64,000 bases of DNA from Kluyvera sp040932435 (GCF_040932435.1 NZ_JBFQGA010000002.1:310001-374000); one strand, 5' to 3'. Counted from the stretch's first letter, positions 43,154 to 52,613 are shown. Translations and numbers: made by a program. Notes: generated by a model not told the origin, from the letters alone.

Positions 43154-44020
43154 ATGGCAGCAAAGATTATTGACGGTAAAACGATTGCGCAGCAGGTGCG
43201 CTCTGAGGTTGCGGAAAAAGTGAAGGCGCGAGTTGCGGCCGGAAAACGCGCCCCTGGGCTGGCCGTTGTGTTGGTTGGTAGCAACCCCGCATCGCAAATT
43301 TATGTCGGCAGCAAGCGTAAAGCCTGCGAAGAGGTGGGTTTCATCTCCCGCTCCTACGATCTGCCGGAAACCACCAGCGAAGCTGAACTGCTGACGCTGA
43401 TTGATACCCTGAATGCCGATGCCACTATCGACGGCATTCTGGTGCAGCTCCCGCTGCCTGCGGGCATCGATAACGTGAAGGTATTGGAACGTATCGATCC
43501 AGACAAAGACGTAGACGGATTCCATCCGTACAACGTAGGTCGTCTGTGCCAGCGTGCGCCGCGCCTGCGTCCGTGCACACCGCGCGGCATCGTTACGCTG
43601 CTTGAGCGCTACAACATCGATACCTACGGTCTGAACGCCGTGGTCATTGGCGCCTCTAACATCGTTGGCCGCCCGATGAGCATGGAGCTGCTGCTGGCTG
43701 GCTGCACCACCACCGTCACCCACCGTTTCACCAAGAACCTACGCCACCACGTTGAAAACGCCGATCTGCTGATCGTCGCGGTCGGCAAGCCTGGTTTTAT
43801 TCCGGGTGAGTGGATCAAAGAAGGTGCCATCGTGATTGATGTCGGGATTAATCGTCTCGAAAGCGGTAAAGTAGTCGGCGATGTGGTGTTTGAAGAAGCC
43901 GCGGCTCGCGCATCTTACATCACGCCGGTACCGGGCGGCGTAGGTCCAATGACCGTCGCAACCCTGATTGAAAACACCCTACAGGCTTGTGAAGAGTATC
44001 ACGACGTGGAGAAGGCATAA
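43154..44020 (+). CDS. folD: Methylenetetrahydrofolate dehydrogenase/cyclohydrolase FolD
   Basis: FolD converts 5,10-methylene-THF to 10-formyl-THF in two steps, feeding purine and formyl-Met synthesis. The 288-residue protein starts at the ATG at 43154 (MAAKIIDGKTIAQ); the frame is open for 8 codons upstream but this is the E. coli start. The catalytic segment YVGSKRKACEEVG with its lysine, ILVQLPLP, the NADP-binding GASNIVGRP and the end motif TPVPGGVGPMTVATL are all present. It is followed after 1 bp by ybcJ. Confidence 0.97.
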   Translation: MAAKIIDGKTIAQQVRSEVAEKVKARVAAGKRAPGLAVVLVGSNPASQIYVGSKRKACEEVGFISRSYDLPETTSEAELLTLIDTLNADATIDGILVQLPLPAGIDNVKVLERIDPDKDVDGFHPYNVGRLCQRAPRLRPCTPRGIVTLLERYNIDTYGLNAVVIGASNIVGRPMSMELLLAGCTTTVTHRFTKNLRHHVENADLLIVAVGKPGFIPGEWIKEGAIVIDVGINRLESGKVVGDVVFEEAAARASYITPVPGGVGPMTVATLIENTLQACEEYHDVEKA

Positions 44021-44021
44021 G

Positions 44022-44234
44022 ATGGCAACATTTTCTTTGGGTAAGCATCCGCATGTGGAACTCTGTGACTTACTGAAACTGGAAGGCTGGAGCGAAAGCG
44101 GCGCGCAGGCGAAAATCGCCATTGCCGATGGTCTGGTCAACGTTGACGGCGCGGTAGAAACCCGCAAACGCTGCAAAATTGTCGCCGGACAGACCGTCAG
44201 CTTTGAAGGTCAGAGCGTAACCGTCACAGCGTAA
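44022..44234 (+). CDS. ybcJ: S4-domain RNA-binding protein YbcJ
   Basis: This 70-residue protein is almost a pure S4-like RNA-binding domain (VELCDLLKLEGWSESGAQAKIAIADG...VNVDG...ETRKRCKI), identical in length to E. coli YbcJ, which has been linked to ribosome-related function only by homology. Its ATG follows the folD stop by one base, so the two are co-translated; the folD-ybcJ order is as in E. coli. A strong terminator follows. Confidence 0.94.
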   Translation: MATFSLGKHPHVELCDLLKLEGWSESGAQAKIAIADGLVNVDGAVETRKRCKIVAGQTVSFEGQSVTVTA

Positions 44235-44257
44235 GCCTCACGGCAGCAGTACGATGA

Positions 44258-44287
44258 CCCGGCGAAGCAGTGCAACGCCGGGTTTTT
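44258..44287 (+). terminator. Rho-independent terminator of folD-ybcJ
   Basis: A perfect 7-bp GC stem (CCCGGCG / CGCCGGG) with an 11-nt loop is followed by TTTTTATT. It ends the folD-ybcJ transcription unit 24 bp after the ybcJ stop. Confidence 0.88.
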
Positions 44288-44374
44288 ATTGCCGAAAATT
44301 CAGAATATCCCCCTGCTGCATTGCCACCGTTTTGCGCTGATACTTTGTTTTTATTTTTCGCTAACGGACCATCG

Positions 44375-44899
44375 ATGCCAACCATTATCACCCACGCTGC
44401 CGTCCCACTATGCCTTGGCTTAGGGCTCGGCACGCGCGTTATTCCCCCTCGCCTACTCTTCGCAGGCGTGGTGCTCGCAATGCTACCCGATGCCGATGTG
44501 CTCGCCTTCAAATTCGGCATCGCCTACGGCAATATCTTTGGCCATCGCGGTTTTACCCACTCGCTGCTGTTTGCCTTTGTTGTGCCACTGCTGTGCGTAA
44601 TGATTGGCCGACGATGGTTTAAAGCCGGGCTGATTCGTTGCTGGTTATTTTTGACGGTTTCGCTGCTTTCACACAGCCTGCTGGACTCCATCACCACCGG
44701 CGGCAAGGGCGTCGGTTGGCTGTGGCCATGGTCAGATGAACGGTTCTTTGCGCCGTGGCAGGTGATTAAGGTCGCGCCGTTCGCGCTCTCTCGCTACGCC
44801 ACGCCGTACGGGCATCAGGTGATTATTTCGGAATTGATGTGGGTATGGCTACCGGGAGCCGTAATGATGGGTGTGCTGTGGTGGTATAGACGTCATTAA
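44375..44899 (+). CDS. ybcI: Membrane-bound metal-dependent hydrolase family protein YbcI
   Basis: This 174-residue inner-membrane protein belongs to the YdjM/LexA-binding inner membrane hydrolase (DUF457) family, with family marks MPTIITHAAVPL at the start, the LPDADVL segment and the GHRGFTHSLLFA histidine motif, and SHSLLDSITTGGKG. About four to five spans are seen. The ATG at 44375 gives the family start. The reaction is not known. It follows folD-ybcJ as in E. coli but after a terminator. Confidence 0.9.
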   Translation: MPTIITHAAVPLCLGLGLGTRVIPPRLLFAGVVLAMLPDADVLAFKFGIAYGNIFGHRGFTHSLLFAFVVPLLCVMIGRRWFKAGLIRCWLFLTVSLLSHSLLDSITTGGKGVGWLWPWSDERFFAPWQVIKVAPFALSRYATPYGHQVIISELMWVWLPGAVMMGVLWWYRRH

Positions 44900-44902
44900 T
44901 CT

Positions 44903-44981
44903 TGCCTGATGGCGCTACGCTTATTCGGCCTACCGATCATTCCATCGTAGGCCGGATAAGGCGTAAGCCGCCATCCGGCAA
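44903..44981. repeat. REP/BIME element between ybcI and cysS
   Basis: GCCTGATGGCGCTACGC...TTCGGCC and GGCCGGATAAGGCGTAAGCC...ATCCGGCAA are inverted REP cores in the gap between convergent ybcI and cysS. It is likely the shared 3' structure for both messages. Confidence 0.88.
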
Positions 44982-44990
44982 TATAGAGCG

Positions 44991-46376
44991 TTACTTACGG
45001 CGCCAGGTCGTGCCCTGTGCGCCATCTTCCAGCACGATGCCCATCTCATTGAGACGGTCACGCGCGGCGTCAGCGGCAGCCCAATCTTTCGCTTTACGCG
45101 CATCCAAACGCTGTTGGATCAGCGATTCGATTTCCGCTACTTCGCCGTCATCAGCCTGCGCGCCGCTTTGCAGGAAAGTTTCAGGCTCCTGTTCCAGCAG
45201 ACCCAGTACCGATGCAAGCTTACGCATATGCGAAGCCAGCGCGTTCGCCGCATTCGCATCTTCGGTCTTCAGGCGGTTCACTTCACGAGCCATGTCAAAC
45301 AGCGCGGAATAGGCTTCCGGGGTGTTGAAATCATCGTCCATCGCTTCAATGAAACGCGCTTCAAACGCTTCGCCGCCCGCAGCCGCCACGGATTTGTCGG
45401 TACCACGCAGCGCGGTGTACAGACGTTCCAGCGCCGAGCGTGCCTGTTTTAAGTTCTCTTCGCTGTAGTTGAGCTGGCTGCGATAGTGGCCGGACATCAG
45501 GAAGTAACGGATGGTTTCAGCATCGTAATACTTCAGCACGTCACGCACGGTAAAGAAGTTACCCAGCGATTTCGACATCTTCTCGCGGTCAACCATCACC
45601 ATACCGGAGTGCATCCAGTAGTTAACGTATTCACCATCGTGCGCGCAGGTAGACTGGGCGATTTCGTTTTCATGGTGTGGGAACATCAGATCCGAACCGC
45701 CGCCGTGAATATCGAAATGGTTGCCCAGCTGTTTGCAATTCATCGCAGAACATTCAATGTGCCAGCCTGGACGACCCGCGCCCCACGGAGACGGCCAGCT
45801 TGGTTCGCCCTCTTTCGACATTTTCCACAGCACGAAGTCCATCGGGTTACGCTTAACGTCAACTACGTCAACGCGGGCACCGGCTTGGAGCTGATCCAAG
45901 TCCTGGCGCGACAGCTTGCCGTAATCCACATCGGTTGGGACATCAAACATGACGTCGCCGTTATCCGCCACGTAAGCGTGGCCTTTGGCAATCAGCTGTT
46001 CGGTGATCTCAATGATCTCCGCAATATGGTGCGTTGCGCGCGGTTCGTTGTCCGGGCGCAGAATGTTCAGCGCATCGAAATCTTTGTGCATCTCAACGAT
46101 CATGCGGTCAACTAACGCGACAAAGCTCTCGCCGTTTTCGTTTGCGCGTTTAATGATTTTGTCGTCAATATCGGTGATGTTACGCACATATTTAAGCTTA
46201 TAGCCCAGGAAACGCAGGTAGCGCGCCACCACGTCAAAAGAGACAAAAGTACGGCCATGGCCAATATGACAGAGATCGTAAACGGTGATACCACACACGT
46301 ACATGCCGACTTCACCGGCGTGAATAGGCTTAAATTCCTCTTTTTGGCGCGTCATTGTGTTGAAGATTTTTAGCAT
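44991..46376 (-). CDS. cysS: Cysteinyl-tRNA synthetase CysS
   Basis: CysS charges tRNA-Cys. The 461-residue class I synthetase starts at the ATG at 46376 (MLKIFNTMTRQKEEF), equal in length to the E. coli enzyme; the upstream in-frame ATG is not supported by homology. It has the HIGH motif in DLCHIGHGRTF, KMSKS in DREKMSKSLGNFF, zinc-site residues in GMYVCGITV and WHIECSAM, and HGGGSDLMFPHHENE. It is divergent from ppiB across about 185 bp. Confidence 0.97.
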   Translation of the reverse strand: MLKIFNTMTRQKEEFKPIHAGEVGMYVCGITVYDLCHIGHGRTFVSFDVVARYLRFLGYKLKYVRNITDIDDKIIKRANENGESFVALVDRMIVEMHKDFDALNILRPDNEPRATHHIAEIIEITEQLIAKGHAYVADNGDVMFDVPTDVDYGKLSRQDLDQLQAGARVDVVDVKRNPMDFVLWKMSKEGEPSWPSPWGAGRPGWHIECSAMNCKQLGNHFDIHGGGSDLMFPHHENEIAQSTCAHDGEYVNYWMHSGMVMVDREKMSKSLGNFFTVRDVLKYYDAETIRYFLMSGHYRSQLNYSEENLKQARSALERLYTALRGTDKSVAAAGGEAFEARFIEAMDDDFNTPEAYSALFDMAREVNRLKTEDANAANALASHMRKLASVLGLLEQEPETFLQSGAQADDGEVAEIESLIQQRLDARKAKDWAAADAARDRLNEMGIVLEDGAQGTTWRRK

Positions 46377-46561
46377 CGAGAATTCCATGTTTACGTGTGT
46401 GAACCGGGCTTTCGCCTGAAACGGCATATTCTACCCGTAATTCAACCCGGAAGCAGCACACAATGCAAGGTGATCGCGTCGTCCGGTTATGCTATAACAG
46501 GCACCTATATGCCGCTAAATTGCGGGCTAAAGCACTACTCTAAACGGAACAGGATGCAGAA

Positions 46562-47056
46562 ATGGTTACTTTCCACACTAATCACGGCGATATCGTCATC
46601 AAAACCTTCGACGATAAAGCGCCGGAAACAGTCAAAAACTTCCTGGACTACTGCCGCGAAGGTTTCTACAACAACACCATCTTCCACCGTGTCATCAACG
46701 GTTTTATGATTCAGGGCGGCGGCTTTGAGCCAGGCATGAATCAAAAAGAAACCAAAGAAGCGATCAAAAACGAAGCCAACAACGGTCTGAAAAACACCCG
46801 TGGCACTCTGGCAATGGCGCGTACTCAGGCTCCTCACTCCGCTACTGCACAGTTCTTCATCAACGTCGCCGATAACGACTTCCTGAACTTCTCCGGCGAA
46901 AGCCTGCAGGGTTGGGGCTACTGTGTCTTCGCTGAAGTGGCTGAAGGTATGGACGTTGTCGACAAGATCAAAGGCGTTTCTACCGGCCGTAGCGGTATGC
47001 ACCAAGACGTTCCAAAAGAAGACGTTATTATTCAAAGCGTGACCGTCAGCGAGTAA
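46562..47056 (+). CDS. ppiB: Cytoplasmic peptidyl-prolyl isomerase B (cyclophilin)
   Basis: PpiB speeds cis-trans isomerisation of prolyl bonds in the cytoplasm. The 164-residue protein has no signal peptide and carries the cyclophilin active-site residues in FHRVINGFMIQGGGF and SATAQFFINVADNDFLNF. The end VIIQSVTVSE matches E. coli PpiB. lpxH follows after 3 bp on the same strand, giving a ppiB-lpxH unit. Confidence 0.96.
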   Translation: MVTFHTNHGDIVIKTFDDKAPETVKNFLDYCREGFYNNTIFHRVINGFMIQGGGFEPGMNQKETKEAIKNEANNGLKNTRGTLAMARTQAPHSATAQFFINVADNDFLNFSGESLQGWGYCVFAEVAEGMDVVDKIKGVSTGRSGMHQDVPKEDVIIQSVTVSE

Positions 47057-47059
47057 TTG

Positions 47060-47782
47060 GTGGCGACACTCTTTATTGCAGACCTTCATCTGCAAACAGA
47101 AGAACCGGCGATTACCGCCGGTTTTCTGCGTTTTTTAGCCGGTGAAGCCCGTACGGCCGATGCGCTGTACATTTTAGGCGACCTGTTTGAAGCGTGGATT
47201 GGCGACGACGATCCCAACCCACTGCACCGTGAAATCGCTTCTGCAATCAAATCGTTAGTGGATTCCGGGGTACCCTGTTATTTCATTCATGGCAACCGCG
47301 ATTTCCTGATAGGCCGACGCTTTGCGCGCGACAGCGGCATGCAGCTTCTGTCTGAAGAAAAGGTGCTCAATCTCTACGGCCGCCGCGTGCTGATTATGCA
47401 TGGCGACACCCTGTGCACCGACGACCCGGGTTATTTAGCGTTTCGCGCTAAAGTCCACACGCCGTGGATCCAAAAACTGTTCCTCGCCCTGCCGCTGTGT
47501 ATCCGCCGCCGCATTGCGCAGAAAATGCGTAACGACAGCAAGGCCGCAAACCGCAGCAAGTCGATGGAGATCATGGACGTAAACCCGCAGGCAGTCAGTG
47601 CGGTCATGGAAAAACATCAGGTGCAGTGGCTGATTCACGGCCATACCCATCGCCCGGATATCCATACCCTCGACGCCAATGGCGAAACGGCACATCGTGT
47701 GGTGCTAGGCGCTTGGCATGACCACGGCTCAATGGTGAAAGTCAGCGAAGAAGACGTGGAGCTAATCCCCTTCCCGTTTTAA
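47060..47782 (+). CDS. lpxH: UDP-2,3-diacylglucosamine pyrophosphatase LpxH
   Basis: LpxH cleaves UDP-2,3-diacylglucosamine to lipid X in lipid A synthesis, as a peripheral membrane metallophosphoesterase. The 240-residue protein uses a GTG start at 47060 as in E. coli (MATLFIADLHL); a TTG directly before it is in frame but unlikely. Calcineurin-type metal motifs DLH, GDLFEAWIGDD, GNRD and HGHTHRPD are all visible. Confidence 0.96.
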   Translation: MATLFIADLHLQTEEPAITAGFLRFLAGEARTADALYILGDLFEAWIGDDDPNPLHREIASAIKSLVDSGVPCYFIHGNRDFLIGRRFARDSGMQLLSEEKVLNLYGRRVLIMHGDTLCTDDPGYLAFRAKVHTPWIQKLFLALPLCIRRRIAQKMRNDSKAANRSKSMEIMDVNPQAVSAVMEKHQVQWLIHGHTHRPDIHTLDANGETAHRVVLGAWHDHGSMVKVSEEDVELIPFPF

Positions 47783-47813
47783 ATTCTCCACTTAATTCGC
47801 CTATTCAATGGCG

Positions 47814-47829
47814 ACGCAACCGTTTTCCT
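47814..47829. promoter_or_regulatory. PurR operator of purEK
   Basis: ACGCAACCGTTTTCCT matches the PurR consensus ACGCAAACGTTTGCGT with a strong left half and resembles the known E. coli purE site. It lies about 72 bp upstream of the purE start codon, in the promoter region between lpxH and purE. Confidence 0.85.
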
Positions 47830-47900
47830 TGCCCATTTTCCGTGTTATTCTCTGTGGCCTCTAAGTCGTGTGCAGCACACCCACAGGAGTTTTCAGACGC

Positions 47901-48410
47901 ATGTCTTCGCGCAATAATCCGGTACGTATCGCCATCGTGATGGGGTCCAAAAGCGACTGGGCTACCATGCAGTTCACCGCAGAAATCCTCGATATTCTGA
48001 ATGTTCCTCACCATGTTGAAGTGGTTTCCGCCCACCGCACCCCCGATAAACTATTCAGCTTTGCCGAAGACGCCGAAAGCAACGGTTATCAGGTGATTAT
48101 TGCCGGTGCCGGTGGTGCTGCGCATTTACCCGGTATGATTGCGGCAAAAACCCTGGTTCCCGTGCTGGGTGTTCCAGTACAGAGCGCAGCACTAAGTGGC
48201 GTCGATAGCCTGTATTCCATCGTACAGATGCCGCGCGGTATCCCAGTGGGCACGCTGGCTATTGGTAAAGCGGGTGCTGCCAACGCAGCATTACTCGCCG
48301 CGCAGATCCTGGCACAGCACGATACCGAACTGCATCAGCGCCTTGCCGACTGGCGTAAAGCGCAAACCGATGAAGTGCTGGATAATCCCGATCCGCGAGG
48401 TGCGGCATGA
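47901..48410 (+). CDS. purE: N5-carboxyaminoimidazole ribonucleotide mutase PurE
   Basis: PurE converts N5-CAIR to CAIR in purine synthesis. The 169-residue protein starts MSSRNNPVRIAIVMGSKSDW, equal in length to the E. coli enzyme, with the active-site SAHRTPD loop, GAGGAAHLPGM and QMPRGIPVGTLAIG. The stop overlaps the purK start by 4 bp (ATGA). A PurR box lies upstream. Confidence 0.97.
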   Translation: MSSRNNPVRIAIVMGSKSDWATMQFTAEILDILNVPHHVEVVSAHRTPDKLFSFAEDAESNGYQVIIAGAGGAAHLPGMIAAKTLVPVLGVPVQSAALSGVDSLYSIVQMPRGIPVGTLAIGKAGAANAALLAAQILAQHDTELHQRLADWRKAQTDEVLDNPDPRGAA

Positions 48411-49474
48411 AGCAGGTTTGCGTACTGGGCAACGGCCAGCTTGGCCGGATGCTACGCCAGGCCGGTGAACCGCTAGGGATTACCGTCTGGCCGGTAGGCT
48501 TAGAAGCCGATCCAGCCGCCGTGCCGTTTCAGCAAAGCGTTATTACCGCCGAGATTGAACGCTGGCCGGAAACCGCGCTGACCCGCGAACTGGCTGAGCA
48601 CAAAGCCTTCGTCAACCGCGACGTTTTTCCGATTATTGCCGATCGTCTGACGCAAAAGCAGCTGTTCGATAAGCTCGAACTGGCGACCGCGCCGTGGCAG
48701 CTGCTGGCTAGCGCCGGTGAATGGCCTGGGGTATTTGACCGCTTGGGCGAGCTGGCGATCGTTAAGCGCCGCACGGGTGGCTACGACGGTCGCGGTCAGT
48801 GGCGTCTGCGCAAAGATGAAACCGCGCAGCTGCCGGATGATTGCTATGGTGAATGCATCGTCGAACAGGGCATTAACTTCTCCGGTGAAGTGTCGCTGGT
48901 AGGGGCCCGCGCCCACGACGGCAGCACCGTGTTTTATCCGCTGACACACAACCTGCATCAGGATGGCATTCTGCGCATGAGCGTGGCCTTCCCGCAGGCG
49001 GATGCCAAGCAGCAGGCGCAGGCGGAAGCAATGCTTTCCGCCATTATGCAAGAGCTGAACTACGTTGGCGTCATGGCGATGGAGTGCTTCATCACCCCTG
49101 CCGGTCTGTTGATTAATGAACTGGCCCCGCGCGTGCATAACAGCGGCCACTGGACGCAGAACGGCGCATCCATCAGCCAGTTCGAACTGCATCTGCGCGC
49201 AATCACCGACCTGCCGCTACCGCCGCCGGTAGTCAACAGCCCTTCAGTGATGGTCAACCTCATTGGTAGCGACCTGAACTATGACTGGCTGAAGCTGCCG
49301 CTGGTGCATCTGCACTGGTACGATAAAGCTGTTCGCGCGGGTCGCAAAGTTGGTCACCTGAACCTTAACGACAGCGATGCGGGCCGCCTCAGCGCCACGC
49401 TGGAAGCACTGGTTCCACTGCTGCCAGCCGACTACGCCAGTGGAATTGCCTGGGCACAGGCTCGCTTGAAATAA
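48407..49474 (+). CDS. purK: N5-carboxyaminoimidazole ribonucleotide synthase PurK
   Basis: PurK makes N5-CAIR from AIR, bicarbonate and ATP, the step before PurE. This 355-residue ATP-grasp protein has GNGQLGRMLRQAGEPLGI at the N-terminus, the RRTGGYDGRGQW loop and the ATP-grasp end NELAPRVHNSGHWT. It is co-translated with purE by a 4-bp overlap. A hairpin follows in the gap to selU. Confidence 0.97.
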   Translation: MKQVCVLGNGQLGRMLRQAGEPLGITVWPVGLEADPAAVPFQQSVITAEIERWPETALTRELAEHKAFVNRDVFPIIADRLTQKQLFDKLELATAPWQLLASAGEWPGVFDRLGELAIVKRRTGGYDGRGQWRLRKDETAQLPDDCYGECIVEQGINFSGEVSLVGARAHDGSTVFYPLTHNLHQDGILRMSVAFPQADAKQQAQAEAMLSAIMQELNYVGVMAMECFITPAGLLINELAPRVHNSGHWTQNGASISQFELHLRAITDLPLPPPVVNSPSVMVNLIGSDLNYDWLKLPLVHLHWYDKAVRAGRKVGHLNLNDSDAGRLSATLEALVPLLPADYASGIAWAQARLK

Positions 49475-49484
49475 AGCTTTAACA

Positions 49485-49512
49485 CCGGGGAACGCAAGTT
49501 ACGCTTCCCCGG
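49485..49512 (+). terminator. Hairpin after purK
   Basis: CCGGGGAA and TTCCCCGG form an 8-bp stem 10 bp after the purK stop; the intervening CGCAAGTTACGC may extend pairing. There is no T-run, so termination here would be weak or Rho-assisted. Confidence 0.5.
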
Positions 49513-49582
49513 CCCCCACCTTGAAGCGTAAAATCCCGCCGTAACCGCAATACCCCCACTTTGTTCACAGAAGGATTTCCCC

Positions 49583-50671
49583 ATGAATAATGGGACGGAT
49601 TACTGCGCCATTCTGCGCGCGGAAACGCCCATCATTGACGTTCGCGCGCCGATTGAGTTCGCGCATGGCGCAATGCCCGCCGCCATCAACCTGCCATTGA
49701 TGACTGACGAAGAACGTGCCGCCGTCGGTACCTGCTACAAACGCGAGGGAGCTGAAGCCGCGCTGGCGTTGGGGCACAAACTGGTCGCCGGGGAGAACCG
49801 CCAGCAGCGTATTGAAGCTTGGCTGGACGCCTGCCGCCGAGCGCCGAACGGATACCTATGCTGCGCGCGCGGCGGGCAGCGTTCGCACATCACCCAGAGT
49901 TGGATTAAGGACAATGGGGTCAACTACCCGCTGATCGTTGGCGGCTACAAAGCGCTGCGCCAGGCAGCAATAAAGGCTACCGAAGAACTGGTTCGTCATC
50001 CAATAATCCTTATCGGTGGCTGTACCGGCAACGGCAAAACGCCGCTGGTTCGTCAACAGCCGCAGGGCATTGACCTTGAAGGGCTGGCGCATCATCGCGG
50101 TTCGTCATTTGGCCGCACGCTTAACGCCCAATTTTCCCAAGCCACCTTTGAAAACCATCTGGCGACGGCGCTGTTACAGGGCGCTCATGAGCAGGAAAGC
50201 GTGCGTTGGGTGCTGGAAGATGAAGGCCGGATGATCGGCGCCAACCATCTCCCAGAATGCCTGCGTGACAGAATGGCACAATCACCAATCGCGGTGGTGG
50301 AAGACCCGTTCGAGCTGCGTATTGAACGTCTGCGTGAAGAATATTTCACCCGCATGCATCACGACTTTTTCGCCGCCTACGGGGAAGAGCAAGGCTGGGA
50401 AGAGTACAGCGCTTATCTGCACCACGGCCTGTACGCCATTCGCCGCCGTTTGGGGCTGCAGCGCTTTGCCGAACTGACCGCCACGCTTGATGCGTCGCTG
50501 GCCGAGCAGCGCCGTAGCGGTTCCACCGAGGTGCATTTCGCATGGCTGGTGCCGCTGCTCAACGAATACTACGACCCGATGTACCGCTATCAGTTGGAGA
50601 AGAAAGCCGACAAAATCGTCTTCCGTGGTACCTCAGAAGACGTCGTGCACTGGCTTTCAACCCACGCTTAG
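49583..50671 (+). CDS. selU: tRNA 2-selenouridine/geranyl-2-thiouridine synthase SelU (MnmH, YbbB)
   Basis: SelU replaces sulfur with selenium at the wobble 2-thiouridine of tRNAs for Lys, Glu and Gln, via a geranylated intermediate. The 362-residue protein has an N-terminal rhodanese domain with the catalytic cysteine in YLCCARGGQRSH (Cys94) and a C-terminal P-loop domain with GGCTGNGKT (about 145-153). The length matches E. coli. It directly follows purK, whereas in E. coli the allantoin cluster lies between. Its stop lies in the opposite-strand ABC ATPase end by 4 bp overlap. Confidence 0.93.
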   Translation: MNNGTDYCAILRAETPIIDVRAPIEFAHGAMPAAINLPLMTDEERAAVGTCYKREGAEAALALGHKLVAGENRQQRIEAWLDACRRAPNGYLCCARGGQRSHITQSWIKDNGVNYPLIVGGYKALRQAAIKATEELVRHPIILIGGCTGNGKTPLVRQQPQGIDLEGLAHHRGSSFGRTLNAQFSQATFENHLATALLQGAHEQESVRWVLEDEGRMIGANHLPECLRDRMAQSPIAVVEDPFELRIERLREEYFTRMHHDFFAAYGEEQGWEEYSAYLHHGLYAIRRRLGLQRFAELTATLDASLAEQRRSGSTEVHFAWLVPLLNEYYDPMYRYQLEKKADKIVFRGTSEDVVHWLSTHA

Positions 50672-51639
50672 GCTTTAAAAAGCCAGCAGGCAGCAAAATG
50701 ACGCGGTGCAATTTCCTGCATCGGCGGCTCCTGCTGCTGACACTGCGGCATCACCTGCGGACAACGGCTGCAAAAACGGCAGCCGCTAATGTCCGCCGTC
50801 GGACTGGGGATCTCCCCCTTTAAACCATCCAGTTCAAGCTGCGAAATACGCGGGTCCGGCACCGGTACCGAGGCCAGCAGCGCTCGGGTATACGGATGCG
50901 CCGGGCGTTGATACAGATCACCGGCAGGAGCAACCTCCACCAGTTTGCCGAGATACATCACCCCAATGCGGCTGGAAATATGCCGCACCATCGACAGGTC
51001 ATGAGCGATAAACAAATAGGTTAGCCCCAGCTCCTGCTGGAGATCTTGGAGGATGTTCACCACCTGCGCCTGTACCGACACATCTAGCGCCGACAGCGGT
51101 TCATCACACAGCACGAACTCCGGACGTACCGATAGCGCCCGGGCAATGCTAATACGCTGGCGCTGGCCGCCGCTGAATTCATGTGGGAAACGTGTCAGGT
51201 GCTCAGGCTTAAGTCCCACTTTGTACAGCATCTCCTGAGCGCGTTCGCGTTGAGTTTGCGCGTCGTAACCGTGAATTTTCATCGGCTCCGCCACCAACTG
51301 CTGCACCGTCATTCCAGGATTAAGCGAAGACCAAGGGTCTTGGAATATAGCCTGCATGCGACGACGCAGTGGCTTGAGGTTTTTTTCTGATGCCTGCGCA
51401 ATATCCTGCCCGGCAAAAGCTATTTCGCCGGAGGTGATATCAAACAGCCGGAGAATGGCGCGCCCGACCGTCGACTTGCCGCAGCCGGATTCCCCGACCA
51501 GCCCGAAGGTTTCTCCCGATTGAATATCAAAACTGACGCCGTCGACTGCTTTCACCACGCGCTTTTGGCTGAACAGGCCGCCGCTGAGATCGTAGTGTTT
51601 ACGCACGTCGCGCAGACGAATTAACGGTGACTCGCTCAT
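50668..51639 (-). CDS. Peptide-type ABC transporter ATPase (OppF/DppF type)
   Basis: This 323-residue ATPase has Walker A GESGCGKST, signature FSGGQRQR, Walker B FVLCDEPLSALD and the C-terminal oligopeptide-ABC region with clustered cysteines (CRFCSRCPQVMPQC) that can hold an Fe-S cluster in this family. The ATG at 51639 overlaps the stop of the preceding ATPase gene (ATGA), indicating coupling. It is the last gene of a five-gene importer operon. Confidence 0.93.
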   Translation of the reverse strand: MSESPLIRLRDVRKHYDLSGGLFSQKRVVKAVDGVSFDIQSGETFGLVGESGCGKSTVGRAILRLFDITSGEIAFAGQDIAQASEKNLKPLRRRMQAIFQDPWSSLNPGMTVQQLVAEPMKIHGYDAQTQRERAQEMLYKVGLKPEHLTRFPHEFSGGQRQRISIARALSVRPEFVLCDEPLSALDVSVQAQVVNILQDLQQELGLTYLFIAHDLSMVRHISSRIGVMYLGKLVEVAPAGDLYQRPAHPYTRALLASVPVPDPRISQLELDGLKGEIPSPTADISGCRFCSRCPQVMPQCQQQEPPMQEIAPRHFAACWLFKA

Positions 51640-52613
51640 GCTGACACCTCCTGTTGTGACCATAGCCAACACGCAACCCGGTGCCCTTCGCCGCGTGAAG
51701 TTAATGCGGGGCGCCCTTTACATTGCGGCATGCGCTGCGAACAGCGTTCGGCAAACGGGCAACCCGGTGGCGGGTTTAGCAGCCCCGGGGGTGAACCCTC
51801 AATAGGCGACAGCCGGTGCTCCGGATCGTCGGCGCGCGGCAAAGAGGCAAGCAGCCCCTGGGTATACGGGTGAGCCGGACGGAGGAAAATATCTTCAACG
51901 CTCCCCTCTTCCATCACCAGCCCACCGTACATCACCACCACCCGGCTGCACATTTGCGCCACCACGCCAAGGTCGTGGGTGATCAGTAAAATCGCCGTTT
52001 GGGTTTGCTGTTGCAGCAATTTCAGCAAGCGCAGGATTTGCGCCTGAATAGTGACATCCAGCGCGGTGGTCGGTTCATCGGCGATCAGCACCTGCGGGTC
52101 ACAGGAGAGCGCAATCGCAATCATCACCCGCTGGCGCATGCCGCCGCTGAATTCATGTGGATATTGGTTAAAACGTCGTGGCGCATCGGCAATACCGACG
52201 CTGTCGAGCATCGCCAGCGCCTTCTCGCGAGCAGATTTTCGGCTTAACCCTTTATTACGCATCAGGATTTCCGCCATCTGATGGCCAATCGTCAGCACCG
52301 GATTTAGCGCAGTCATCGGGTCTTGGAAAATCATGGCAATATCATTGCCGCGGATCTGTCGCATCTGCGGCGGCGTTTTTTGCGCCAAATCGTCACCGCG
52401 AAAACGCACGCTACCACCGGTAATTTTGCCGTTATTGCCCAGCAGTTGAAGAATCGATTTGCAGGTGACGCTTTTGCCGCATCCCGATTCGCCGACGATA
52501 CCGACCAGCTCCCCAGCGTTGAGCGCAAAGCTGACGCCGCGCACCGCATGCACTTCGCCATCGCGGGTGAAAAATGAGGTTTGCAGGTTATCGAGTTCAA
52601 GCAAGTTATGCAT
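51636..52613 (-). CDS. Peptide-type ABC transporter ATPase (OppD/DppD type)
   Basis: This 325-residue ATPase has Walker A GESGCGKSV, signature FSGGMRQR, Walker B VLIADEPTTALD and the C-terminal GCPFAERCSQRMPQC cysteine region. It overlaps the upstream permease gene by 8 bp and the downstream ATPase gene by 4 bp. The two ATPases would form a heterodimer powering uptake. Confidence 0.93.
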   Translation of the reverse strand: MHNLLELDNLQTSFFTRDGEVHAVRGVSFALNAGELVGIVGESGCGKSVTCKSILQLLGNNGKITGGSVRFRGDDLAQKTPPQMRQIRGNDIAMIFQDPMTALNPVLTIGHQMAEILMRNKGLSRKSAREKALAMLDSVGIADAPRRFNQYPHEFSGGMRQRVMIAIALSCDPQVLIADEPTTALDVTIQAQILRLLKLLQQQTQTAILLITHDLGVVAQMCSRVVVMYGGLVMEEGSVEDIFLRPAHPYTQGLLASLPRADDPEHRLSPIEGSPPGLLNPPPGCPFAERCSQRMPQCKGRPALTSRGEGHRVACWLWSQQEVSA